Below, piece by piece: positions 11,500 to 25,435 of a stretch of 64,000 nt of DNA. How positions within the stretch are numbered: the stretch's first letter is position 1; each line of letters opens with the position of its first letter. The position numbers were made by a program, and so were the translations under genes. The notes under the pieces were generated by a model. The model saw only the letters and a list, made by a program, of their open reading frames with translations. It searched no databases and had not been told where the DNA came from. The stretch covers positions 1,984,001 to 2,048,000 of the forward strand of contig CALYLX010000126.1 in NCBI GenBank assembly GCA_944990035.1. Direction: 5' to 3'. Source of the DNA: Clitopilus passeckerianus. Taxonomy: Eukaryota; Basidiomycota; Agaricomycetes; Agaricales; Entolomataceae.

Positions 11500-14400
11500 T
11501 CAGGAAGAGAGCTTTGGGTGCAGGATATGGTTGGGAAACGGAGTTACGATAAATTTTTTCGGGAATTTCTTCGTCGTGCTATTTCGGTTGAGAGTTTGGA
11601 TAGTCTTTGCAAGAAAAGCGTTGGTTTCGTCGGTCATCCTTGAATACGCGTCCCATTCGTTGGAAATTTTCATGTACTCAGATGCATACACGGACTGTAT
11701 ATCTTCGAGTTTCTGTGACCATTCGACGCTGGAGCTATGGATACGCATCAACGCCTTAGAGAGTTTAGCAAATACCCACGTTTCTAAATGAATTTTTGAG
11801 AATTCTCGACTGATCTCACGAATAGTGTTGATTTGAGCTGTTCTGAGATCTCTCCTCACGTTCGTAAAACGTTTTGAGGCGTTATTAATTATAACCTGAC
11901 AATGTAAGCATGGAGAATACACAGCAGACTTGACGTTACCTGTGTGATTTCCTGTATCACCTGGTTTCAAGTATGGTCAATCCCTTGTAAACCGGACAGG
12001 CGCCGAGACTCACATCAACTATTTCCGGAATTTCTGTCCCGGGAGATCGTACTGAATGGCCAGGCGCATGGCGGTTTCTTGGACTCTCGGGCTGAACGCC
12101 CATAGCGGTGCGGCTGTTCAGAGAGGCGCCGTGACCTGTATCTAATGATTGCTCAGTCTTGATATCTCTGGTATGCCTGCGTGTCTCGTATTCATAGCTC
12201 CTGTCGACGGATGACGGTGGTAGATACCGAGGCTTCAGAGCTGATGCAAGTTTCATTCTTGTAGATCGCGTAAGAGGGGAACGGGAAATGGTATGGCGGA
12301 TCCTAGGAGAACGCATCGAAACTGGTTTCTGAGGAGAACCATTCTTTGCCCCTAGCGGTCGGCTTGCGACCTCGGTGCTTTTGAAGAGCGAGGCCCTGCT
12401 TTGTGAACGTACTTTCTCCCTCCTGCGGTTGGGCGACTGCTCCGGGCTCCCATATACGCCTGCATCCCTAGCCAGCGTACTTTCAGCTTCGAAATGGAAG
12501 TCAAACATCTCCAGAGGCTCAACATCTTGTGCTACAACGGTGATACCCTCCCTGTGTGCCATATCAGGACCCGGTGAGGAAATTTCGCCGACGACGCGGA
12601 AGGGGAAAATATCTGAGATTCGCCTTTCCAAGGGTTTTGGCGCTGCTTCTGTTTTCTTGTGTTTCCATGGGGCAGTATTGGATCGCTGGTGGCCGTTTGG
12701 CGAACGAGCAGGCGATGAAGGGGGAGATATTTGTTTCTTCGCTTTTTCGGTAGGCTGTTTCTTAGACGGAGGAGCTGGTGACTGATTCTCTTCGACAATT
12801 GCTTCAACCTCCATGGGGGCAGGTTGCGACTTTTCCCCTTCCTATCAAACTTCATTCAGAGACGAGGACACGCGACGCGGACTAGAGAATACCTTCAGGA
12901 AGTTTGACACACTTCTCCTACTCTTCATAACCTCTTTTCGAGCTTTCTTTTGAGGACCTACAGACGCAACGGTCATATTCTTGGGTGGCGGGGAATCTTC
13001 AATTGTTACGGGCGTGACTTTGGTGTTCGGTATTAATTTTGTTCTGTTGCTCTTTTCGACCTTCTCAGCCTTCACCTTCGCCACTGGCCTAGGAGCTGGC
13101 TTTGACTTTCCCCTTGCGACTGGCGCAAGCGCTGATTTTCGAGGTGGTGAAGGAGGTGAAGAATCATCTCGGATAGAAATAGGCGATGATGTACGCCCTT
13201 TGCGACCATAACGCTTCCCAGGGCGTTCAGCAGGCCTCCGAGGCGGCGAATTGGCACCCGGGGCTTGAGCATCTTCCTTCAGCCGTTTAACGGGTAAAGG
13301 CTCCCCGTCGTCTCTATCCTCCTTGTCGGCGAACTTCCTCTTTTTGACAGTGGAAGAAACCTTGCCATCTGCGGGAGACTCAGGTTTCTGGCCCAGACTG
13401 GCTGCCAGTGTAGACTTGGTCTGCTGTCTAGTTTTAGGTTTGGTGAGGATCTTGGCCTTCGAGGGAGAGATGAGGATGACACTCGGTTGCCGGGTGTTAG
13501 AGACTTCGGGGGGTGTTGCCAAACTCAGTTTTACAGAGGGAAGTGTACCGTGGCGACGAGGTGAAGGAAGGGGTGCGGATTTCTTGAAATGTTTATTTTC
13601 GATGACTGGTTGCTCTTGAGTCTCTTCATCATCGGAAATCACGATCATCTTCTTCAGTCCTCTTTTCCCCCCCTTTGCTTCGACCCGGTCCTCTTCAGAT
13701 TCAGGTAGTTGTGCTTCAACCCTAGACTTCCCAGTCCGATCACGAGTCGGCTTAACCACTTCCGTGTTCTCGATATCCGTCAGCTCATCGTCGCTGGAGC
13801 CGAAGACAGATTCATCAAGCATGAGAGGTTTGAGAGTCGGAGTTTCGACGGGATCGTTGGAAACCTGAACTGGCCTAGAATTTTCTGGGTCGCTCGATAT
13901 CGGAGTGAGGTCCTCCTGTACCACTTCAGCCGGAACGGTGGCAGAAAAAAGAGGAGACGTAGGCGTAAGGCCATTTCCTGGTGCTGGACAAGGATTTTCG
14001 TTCTCCCACACTAAGATCGGATGAGCTTTGCTCGTAATAATGAAAAGTTTTCCTTACACCGAGAAAGATCCCTGGCTCGCTCCTTGAAACAGTTAATCAG
14101 GTAAATGTACTCAGAACGAGAGCTATGGCGGCCTTACCTGCGTTAGGCTTGGTCCATCCGCCTTGGCTGGCGCAAAATCAAGCTGAAGGTGGCTCTTAGC
14201 TTTCGACAGCTTGACAGCCGGGCGCAAGACATCTTTGCTCTAGAGAACGCGAGCTCAAGAGACGCCATCAGGCCCAAATTCCGTTATTAGAACTTACCAA
14301 GCCTCGAGCTTGAAGCGCCTCTAGGAGATTCGTCTTCCCGGATTCCTTGATAACGAAGGAAATAGACGTGTCTCCTTCAGTGGGTTGGGTGCCGGGTGAT

Positions 14401-15881
14401 GCTCCGACTGTAGGGGGAGAGGAAAGGCTGATGAAGACAGATGCGTTCAACTTGTCTGTTGAGGCGATGCGAACATGCTTGAAGGTGCTGTACTGGACGA
14501 CGAATGTATCAACCATGCCTTCCTACAAAGCAAATCAGCTCCAATGAGGAACGAAAATCAACCAAGTTCTGTTCGCAAACCGGAAGCTCAAGATTTGCTA
14601 ATATACCCCGATGATTGACGTACAATCGGCGGATTGGCCGAGGTTTGGTGGAATTGGTTTTGAAGTCTTCAACGTTGAAGGGTTGTGGGCTGATCACCTG
14701 GGTCAATGGTACTCCCCGAACACAATAGATCGACTTACTAGGATATGTCCGAGCCCGCGAGCACATGGAGTAATTCAACAGAGAGCTCGTTTCCATCCGG
14801 GGTGGTAGACGTCGAAACAAGAAGGTCGAAAATCTTCTCGCTGCACAGGAAAGCCTCGGCTGAAAACGCATTCCCGACGAATTTACCGCGTTCCTTGACT
14901 GATTTCCTGGGCGGCAAGAGAGCGATAAAAACCTGTAGCAGGGCTTCTAGCGGTAGGTAGGCTTTGAAGGAGTTAAGGCTTCGTCCAAAGTAAAATGGCC
15001 ACGCATATATGTACCTTTGGTTTGGGACACCAAGGTGCTAAACCCAGACCTATATACGGTGACATTGCGAGAATAAGCGGATTGTTCTGGACCTATGCCT
15101 CCTGCACTTACCCAGCTTTGAATGAGGCTCGCAGGCTCTTCTGGTTGATAACATGGGTTTGCACCGTTTCAAGGAGAAGCATGTACACCTGTGGTATGTT
15201 TCAGCATCTAAACAGCGCTCGGAGATTCGGAGATGCCCACTAAATAAATGGCCTCGTCCGGTAGTAACGACTTGGGACTGTAGAAAAGTATATCGTTGAG
15301 TAGAGGATACAGGGAAGTTGCCACGATTGTCTTGTTTTCATCTGATTTTGTAGTCAGTAACTACTCCTTCATTTTGGTATATCCGGAAATACCTGAAGAA
15401 GCGCCTTCAAGAAAGTCCTGAATGAAACGGAATCCTCAATTGATTGATTTGAGCCGCATATAGCCACCAATACACTCACTAAGAGACCCGACAGCGCTGA
15501 CGAGGCCAGACTTTCGAGCCTAACGATCACATTCGTACGCCTTTGCATACATGATTCGACCAACAACTGGGCATTGGTAACAGAGAGAGCAGTTAAGGCG
15601 AAGCTGACCGTCAGGGTGGGGAATGGTGTGTATAAGCGTGACAGTCCAGAGCGAAGCGCAAGACCGGCTTTCGTATGATCAGCTACATTATGAGTAACAC
15701 CATTCTATATGCTGTTAAGCCCATGGATCCATTAGCTGACATTGCTTTTGGACACACTCACCAGGACTTTTTGGATCAAATCTAGTTCATTTAGCGAAGC
15801 TCTAAGCTTAGTGCTTAATTTTGCCTTTTCCGAAGCAGATTTTATTGCAGATATAGCTGTATGTATGTCCGTAGCCGTCAT
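11500..15881 (-). CDS. large ARM-like/disordered/coiled-coil protein; candidate meiotic axis protein (Red1/SYCP2 type)
   Basis: The start at 15881 gives MTATDIHTAISAIKSASEKA. The N-terminal part, spliced from several small exons (15881 to about 14800), is an all-helical solenoid-like region with pieces such as SGLLDFLEGASSDENK. A beta-rich segment follows (about 14750-14300) with VDTFVVQYSTFKHVRI and SISFVIKESGKTNLL, which could be a PH-like fold. The middle (14011 to about 12050) is disordered, rich in Ser, Pro, Lys and Arg, with basic SPRR-like runs and an acidic VISDDEE patch. The last exon is a coiled coil of about 130 residues ending at 11500. Helical domain, PH-like domain, disordered basic middle and terminal coiled coil is the layout of Red1/SYCP2/ASY3 chromosome-axis proteins, which hold meiotic chromatin loops. 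The assignment rests on architecture only; another chromatin scaffold is possible. Confidence 0.6.
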
Positions 15882-16577
15882 CACGACCGGATGAGTAAAG
15901 TAGTTGTCGTCGAGGACCTCTGGGGAGATGCTGATGGACGTCCGATTTAGGACGCGCCGCCTTAACGTGACAGTGTCACATGCCCACGTGAATGTCAGCT
16001 TTCGCGATCCTTCGAATTTCTGCTGGGGACTGCTCGAGAGACGGCCGAAAGTTCTTGTCGTCGTTAATCGGACAGTAAAATACCAGAATGGCTTGGGCTC
16101 AAGAAAGCCAAACCTCGTATACAGGTTTTTTCTAAACGTCTGGATTGATTCAATCATTTCCAGCCCGAGGAAACTTGAAGCCCAAGGACTTCGAGATCCG
16201 GCTGTGAACTTTCCGCATGGTATCCAGTCAGGAGGATAGCGGTACGATCGTTGACAGGTAGCCTAGAAATAGCTGAAATTCCGGTCGTGTGAGCATATCC
16301 AGGTCCCGCAATAGGCCGTTCCCGCGGCCATTGAAGGCATATTGAAGGGGTATATACATCCTCCGACTGCAGTATCGACAGTCATCTGTCGTTCGAAGCT
16401 GTTTGACTGCTGCGGAACTTTGTGAATGAGAAGATGAATTGAGGAACGAACGTTGTTGTTGATAGTCACCGGCTCCGGTTACCATTATTGGCTTATCACC
16501 AACCGAGGCTAAATAAAGGACCCAACAGCGCGAGAGTGGCCCTTGTCTCCACCAGCACCATTTGAGAGAGAACAATC
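15882..16577. other. divergent intergenic region
   Basis: About 700 bases between the starts of the coiled-coil gene (minus) and the bestrophin gene (plus), so it should hold both promoters. Open frames on both strands cross it but have no recognisable domain, and the minus-strand one simply extends the first exon upstream of its likely ATG. Confidence 0.5.
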
Positions 16578-18369
16578 ATGGCAACCGGCTCCTCGACGAT
16601 GAAGAGCTCATTCTCTTCTATACTTCCCGCGATTCGAGTACGTTTTTGCGTAGCACTACGAGGAAAGACTGCAGGACTAATACCATGAGCAGCCTCCAAG
16701 GATCAAAAGGCGGTACTTACGAAAGGTAGAGTCTGCTTTGAGCGACCTCGCAGCCCTGGATGACTCTAACAAGAACCTTTTACTAGTACTCATGGCTGCC
16801 TGATGTTTTCAGGGTGAAAGGAAGCGTGAGTAGGCCGTGGTTAACACCAAGTCATCCCGAGCTGAAGACATCTGACTGAACATAGATTATCACCCGTATC
16901 ATTGGTCCCGTCCTTACTGTGACCCTCTGGGCCTGCGCTATTGCATATGCTCAAGATCAAGGATACAAAATGGTGCAGACAAGCAGCATTGTACCCCTGC
17001 TGTCCGTTGTTGTAAGTCCATTCAGCGTTAACTTCCTCCCGATCCCACCTCATGTCCATGATTAGGTTGGTCTCTTGCTGGTCTTCAGGAATGGGTGCGA
17101 CACAACAAACCGTCTTCCATCCTTCTTTACTAACCTTTGCACCCAGAACATCCTACGACCGCTACTGGGAAGGTCGGAAATCATTCTCCGGTCTCACCGG
17201 TCTTGTAAGGAACCTCTCCAGGTCCATCTGGGTCAGTGTCGCTCTCCCGCCAACCGATGAACAACCCGCCCACGCGAAAGGCAAAACCCCTACAAGCTCT
17301 CTTACTGCTCACCAGCTCCACCGTCGCAAGATCGAACTTCTCCATCTCTGCCTCGGTTTTGTCTACGCTGTCAAACACTACCTCCGTGCTGAGGACGGAT
17401 TGGATTGGGAGGACTATCGCGGTGTTCTACCATCTTGGTTTGGCAGATTTGATGAGGTTGGATTCAACACCATTCACAATGGCCGTACTTCGTATGGTGT
17501 AACAGCCAGGAAAGCAACGGAAGACACTATGGCCAGTGGGACCACCACTCCCGACAGTGGTAGACCAAATGCTACGAAGCGTGTAAGGGCCAAGAGGAGC
17601 AAGCAGAACCTTTCTGGGCCTTCAACACCCTTGCTCTCTGGCTCTCATACCACCGTCGAGTTCCACGCCTATGCCGAGGAAGCTTCCCTCCCGCTTCCGC
17701 TGGCGTAAGTCGATCGCCACTAAAGTTCACTAATGCTTTAGCTAACTCAATGCCGTAGGATCGCTCATGAAATTACTCGTGGCATTTTCAACTTCAGAAG
17801 AGAAGGCTTCCTCGAAACTGTTGGCCCCGCCGGTACAAACGCCATGTTCCAATCGTACGTTTGTGCCTTGCCAATTTCAACCTTCTCTTGCTGACCTCGG
17901 CTCCAGCGTCAGCTCTATGGTTGACCAGATGACTGCCATGGAACGTGTTGCCAATACCCCGATTCCTCTCTCATGTATGTCGAGTCCTTCAGCTCTTACC
18001 ATATCTCATTTTTAACGGCGCCTCTAGACGGAATCCATCTCAAGCAATGTGTTACACTATATCTGTTCGCTCTTCCATTTACCCTGGTCAGCGATCTTCA
18101 CTGGGGTTGTGTGCCCATTGTGACGGTCGTTGCGTTCACGTTCATGGGTATTGAGGGTATTGCTGACGAGATTGAAATGCCATTCGGTACAGATGATAGA
18201 GATTTGCCCATAGGTACGTCATGGTTTTTTAAAAAACTTTCCGGGCTAATGTTCGCTACTAGACCGTTATTGTCAAGATCTGAAGGAAGAAATTGACTAC
18301 ATCATCCAAAGGATGCCTGAGGGTGGCGAAGGCTTGCACGGATACGATGACGGCGAAGGAGACGATTAA
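16578..18369 (+). CDS. bestrophin-family (UPF0187) membrane channel
   Basis: Fungal bestrophin homologue, probably an anion channel in an organelle or plasma membrane. Exon 1 (16578-16637) encodes MATGSSTMKSSFSSILPAIR. A 149-nt intron with a CTAAC branch site leads to a 39-nt exon (16787-16825) encoding YSWLPDVFRVKGS. After it come RIIGPVLTVTLWACAIAYA (first membrane helix), PLLSVVVGLLLVFRN, then the family signature TSYDRYWEGRK. A loop rich in Ser/Thr and basic residues (about 17500-17650) is followed by the C-terminal helices (LKQCVTLYLFALPFTLVSD) and the conserved IEGIADEIEMPFGTDDRDL, which corresponds to the acidic PFG segment of bestrophins. It ends at a TAA, 130 bases from the convergent complex I gene. 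Confidence 0.88.
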
Positions 18370-18499
18370 TCAACGGAACAGAAGTGGATGGCTTCGGAGT
18401 CATTGCACGGACACACATGTAAATCTTATGACTAACATGGCACATCTAGGGGAACAACCAAAGGAATTATCACGATCACGACAAGTAAATTCTATACTG

Positions 18500-19525
<1,026 letters not shown>

Positions 19526-20317
19526 CGTTCTTGTCGTCGTCGAAGTTGTCGAGAAAGTTCGGAGAGACCAAGTCCGGCTCGTCACGTGGCCTAAAGCTCT
19601 GTTTCCGTGGCTTCGCAAACCTTGAACGCGGTTCCTCACAAGGCTCATCCATGTCTCTTGACGGCTTATGCTTCGGAAATAGAACAAACCTTGCGATATC
19701 GTACTAGACGGCAGCAGGAGGCGCTTACATTGGTCTTTGAGTACTTTGACTCGCGCCCTGTTCCAAGGATGACAACTCCTTTTGCCTTCAATTCCTACGT
19801 GATTTTTTTACCTGACAGAAGGGATAGCAGTCCCCATTTTCTTTCGCCTGATGCTACTGCTCTCTCGCTGAAGTTCTCGTTGAATAGGCAGAAAAGGCTG
19901 AGCCATCCAATAGACTCTTCCACCAATCAGAAAGCTTGGATTGCACCCTCCGCGGCTGGCGCGAGAGTGTCCATCACTCAGTTGAAGCCGATCATCGCCC
20001 TGTTCAGAAAAAGTTTCAACGCCAAAGATTTTTTTCCATGGCTTCGGAAAACCAACCGTTGGCTTTGACGACGCTATTTGCTAATCTGACAGACTATGAT
20101 ACTCTTGAACCAATCACATCTTGTAGATTGATCAATCCCATGGCCCCGCCTTCACGCGTGATCAAGCTCTTCAATGACGGAGCTGGTTATTCTCCCTCTC
20201 TTATCGCTTCCACGTCCGACGAGGTCGCCTATATACAGGCGCCTAACCCACTCACAGATATAAAAGGGCTCTCACCACAGCTAAAATCTGCCCCAGAACA
20301 TCAAAGGATCTTCGGAA
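19526..20317. other. divergent intergenic region between complex I and AKR genes
   Basis: About 790 bases that should hold both promoters. A plus-strand frame of about 150 codons (19607-20068) starts at GTG and has no known domain. Another contains an ATG at 20038 but runs out of frame into the AKR gene. Neither is called. Confidence 0.5.
20259..20266 (+). promoter_or_regulatory. TATA box of AKR gene 1
   Basis: TATAAAAG lies about 52 bases upstream of the ATG at 20318. The paralogue (AKR gene 2) has a similar element, TATAAAAAG, about 58 bases upstream of its ATG. Shared TATA elements suggest inducible promoters kept after duplication. Confidence 0.55.
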
Positions 20318-21819
<1,502 letters not shown>

Positions 21820-21864
21820 ACTCGAATCGTACTCTTGTGTAGTATGAAATACAACTTGGATCTA

Positions 21865-24800
21865 TTATCTTGTATCAAGCATGGATCTCCTCCACCGGGA
21901 AGTGAGTTCATCTACTTTCAGCACCACGCCCGCAGCAGTTCTTTTCAACTTCGCCTCATGGGCTCCGCCACCTCCTTCCATCTTCACCCCATTCTCCAAC
22001 GCGTTGAAAATCTCCGTAGCCCACTCGCTAGCCCCCAGCAACAACGTAGTATGCTCTAACCCAAGCATACGGCCTCCATCTACGTCAAGGCAACCATCCA
22101 ACACCACCAACGCAAGTTCTAGGGACGATGTCAAAACCGCGGCTTCCTTTGCCGCTGGACCATCGATTTCTAGATCCTTATCCTTTTGCTTAAGATCGTC
22201 GTCGTCGATGTTCAAGTGGGATATTGGCCTTGTCCCAATTGTAACGGCAAGCTCTAGTGCATCGGGAGCAACTATGCCCAGCCATTCAGGTGCGTTCTGA
22301 CCTGCGTGAACCAGAACCGCAAGGGTTCGAAGGAAGTGCGAGAGTATGACAGGGTTGAGTACCAAGCCAGTACCTGCTCCGTGATACCTCTGTCGCCCGG
22401 AAAGGTGTGCTGTGCGCTCCTCTCGTGTCTGCTCGTCACGAAGGAAGAGCCAAAATCGATTGATCATGGGCGCAATAAAGATTTCCGTTGCAACTTCCGT
22501 GAATGTAGTTTTCCCAGGTGTTGAGGTGACGCCTAGTCGCGACAGCTGGGAAGACGACACTTCCAATATCCCGGGGCGCTGCCCAATTCGCAGCTTTCTT
22601 TCGCGCACGATTTGAGGTACTTTGGCAGTCGTTTCTCTCGACCCTTCTCGATAGCGCGGTCACTGATGCTATCCATGATTGCAGGCACAGTTCTAGATCT
22701 GATATCCCCTGCAGTAAGGTAGCGCCGGTGAAGGGCGCCGGGAAGCTGCTTGGAGGGAAAGGCTATCCTGGTGGGGTCCACTCTGGATACCGGTACTGGA
22801 AGGGACGCCAACTCCCTTGCTCCCAACGCAAGTGCGTTCAATGCTGCGTACCGTTGTGCCATCGAATACTGGTTCTTGAAGAACTCTTCGATGATTGACC
22901 TGAAACAAGATCATAAAATAACAATGGCAGGGAGATTATGAACCACTTACGGAGCAGCCTTTTGTGGACAACATGCAACTAGTGCGGTAAGTGCATCTTG
23001 ACGCTGTTCGTCGAAGTTGTCGAGGTCGTAATTGTCTTGAAGACCAATAAGGCCATAAACCAGGTTCACAGCATTTTCCTCTGTTGGCCATTTCAGCACT
23101 CACGGACTGGTCTTAACCTCCTAAATAAATCACCTAACTCAGTCCCATAGGATCTCTTCCTTCTTATCAACTCTTCCGCACAATTGAGTACCATTTCGAT
23201 CTTATCAGCTTCGTGTGGATCATCGCTGGCCTTCTGGCCACCTGTATTCCGCAGCAATTCGCCAAGCTGGGCAAGGTAAACAGGCCGGGCTACCTTTTTC
23301 TTTCCCACATTCAGAGTAGGATCATTGGCGATCTCTTCAAGCTCCTCTGGATCAGGCGAGGCCGAGCGGGAGGAAGGAGGAGAGTCGTATCCGGTCAATG
23401 AGTCGTCGGAGTCATAGCCAGATGCCGGGGTTATGAGTGTTGCTTTCTTTGGTGAAGATTTTACTATCGGTTTATCTTCTTTCCTTGGTTCTGGAGCAGG
23501 CGTCGCAGGCTCCTCATCCAATGAGCTGAGGTTTGCATTCACATCTTTTTCTGATATGAGGTTTCTCAAGCTGCGTGCCCACTTCTGGCTGGATTCTTCC
23601 CCATCCCAGTCCTTGAAATCAAGTTTCTTCCCCGAGAGCTGAGCGACTACCTCTGCGGCAAGCATACCACATCTACGGACGGATTGGTCAGGGTGACCGA
23701 CGTAGTTGCCGACACCACTGATAAACGACGGTGAAAAGGCCAGGTTTTGGATCCGAGTAGAAGATGGTGGTTGGTAAGAGGCGCAGATAAGCAGTAGAGT
23801 GGTCAGGTCTGAAGAACGCCTTTAGTTCAATGCTGAGCGACAAGATTATACCACACCAACGTACATTGGTGGCGGGAAAGCAGAGAATGTTTGATATGCG
23901 TTGGAGAAGACCATAAGTCTACAATATGCAGCAAAAAATCGTTGATAACTGTCATTCAGATGTGAGATGTAACGAAATCTGCAAGTCGTTGAGTCTGACC
24001 TTCCTCATTGATTGGCTCCCCAGAGGCACCACCCGATATCCAACACACAAATAGTCTGGCATACCCAACATGCCACTCTCTATTTGTTGTTATTGTCGAG
24101 CTAGCTTCCCATAGATCACTCATGTCTGGAGTGGGTCGACCAACGATATCATCCAGGAGTTTGGCGTCCTTTTTCAGGAGGGCACGACTTCGCGCATCAG
24201 TGTCGTCATAGCTGGAAGGGGGCCGAAGCGAGGCCAATAGAGAAACCAAAACGGATTTCAGTGCTATGGAGGTGGGAAGTCCAAGCATTATGGATCTCCA
24301 AAGCCTCGAGTATGCCTCAGCCCCGTTATCTTGTAACTGTAGCTTAATTTTTTCCACAGTTGCCTTGAAAAAGGATGACTCGCTAGGGGATACAGGCTCT
24401 GCACCGGGAAAGACTCCAACATTCACGAGTTTCCCCAAGAGATACGATATCGAAGGTGCCACGTCTGGAAGGACTTTGTCAAACATGTTTTTGGATTTGT
24501 GGGCAGGTTAACGCACCAGTTGAACTGCCCTTTCCTGCTGAAGAAGCTATTAACTGCTCCACTCGAACGGAAATCTTGTTGTAGAACGGTCCTTGTTCAA
24601 GGACAGATGGTACCGTGCCCTGACCTGCAATTGCATTGGCAACTTTTGCCGGTATAGCAATAGAGTTACGGACAGTATCCTCCCACACCGCTTGCTTTGT
24701 AACGCTGTCTCTGTCTTTTGAAAGAAAGATGGCTGAATGCAACCGATCGACCGGATATCGTGTAACGAGTTTTGTGAGAATACCGATGGCTTGCCTTGTC

Positions 24801-25171
24801 AACGGCTGCGAGAGTATGGTCGAGTATCCCGCCAACGCCACTTCACCAGCTGCGTTAGAGGCAAAGGAGAAAGAATCGGGACAGAAATACTGGTCCACGA
24901 GATCGGTAGCATCCTCCTCGGCTAGAAGTAGTTCCCATGTCGGTAAAATGTGGTCTAGCAACACTTTCTGAATCGAGGGCAGGTGTTTCTGTAAGCTAAC
25001 AGCTCCTTCGGGTAGTGGGGTGGCATTATTATGTCTGAACCGGGGTGGAAGGAGACCGATGTTATCGAGAGGGTTGCTGAGTAGAACAAGAAGAGTCGCA
25101 AGTTCGGGAACGGGTCTTTTCAGCTGGTCAATGACATCTCGCACCTGTTGCGCAGCGGTAGGTTCTTCCAT
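21865..25171 (-). CDS. TEL2: telomere length regulation protein TEL2 (TELO2)
   Basis: Core of the TTT (Tel2-Tti1-Tti2) co-chaperone complex, which with Hsp90/R2TP matures PIKK kinases (ATM, ATR, TOR, DNA-PK type). The start at 25171 gives MEEPTAAQQVRDVIDQLKRP. The N-terminal half is a long helical HEAT-like solenoid (PSISYLLGKLVNVGVF, ALKSVLVSLLASLRPP). A linker with SGYDSDDSLTGYDSP follows, a Ser/Asp-rich segment like the CK2-phosphorylated one that binds the R2TP subunit Pih1 in relatives. Next is the conserved TELO2 domain, RPVYLAQLGELLRN, ADKIEMVLNCAEELIRRK, YDLDNFDEQRQDAL and SMAQRYAALNALALGAREL. The C-terminal helical domain ends at 21865. One intron near 24480 is only about 43 nt. It looks intact. 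Confidence 0.9.
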
Positions 25172-25435
25172 AGTGGTGAATAGTCGTTCGAGGCAGCACC
25201 CTTGCTACAATATGGCGGTTGAACGTAGTACAAGTCAGCCTTGGTCGTGGTTTACAAGGTAGGAAGGCGAGAGTTCCAACGGGGTTTGTGCACATAAACG
25301 AGATCAATTATGCAGGCAATTATCTGATTAGATGGACTCGTCCCTAGCAAGGCTACGATAAATACAATACAAGTCGATAGACAAATTAAATCCTTATATG
25401 CTCTCTACTGGTCTTTGCTCACACCCAGTGAATAA

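Noticed and set aside
19607..20068. Open frame of about 150 codons between the complex I and AKR genes
   Set aside because: Starts with GTG, has no recognisable domain, overlaps other open frames, and lies where two promoters are expected.
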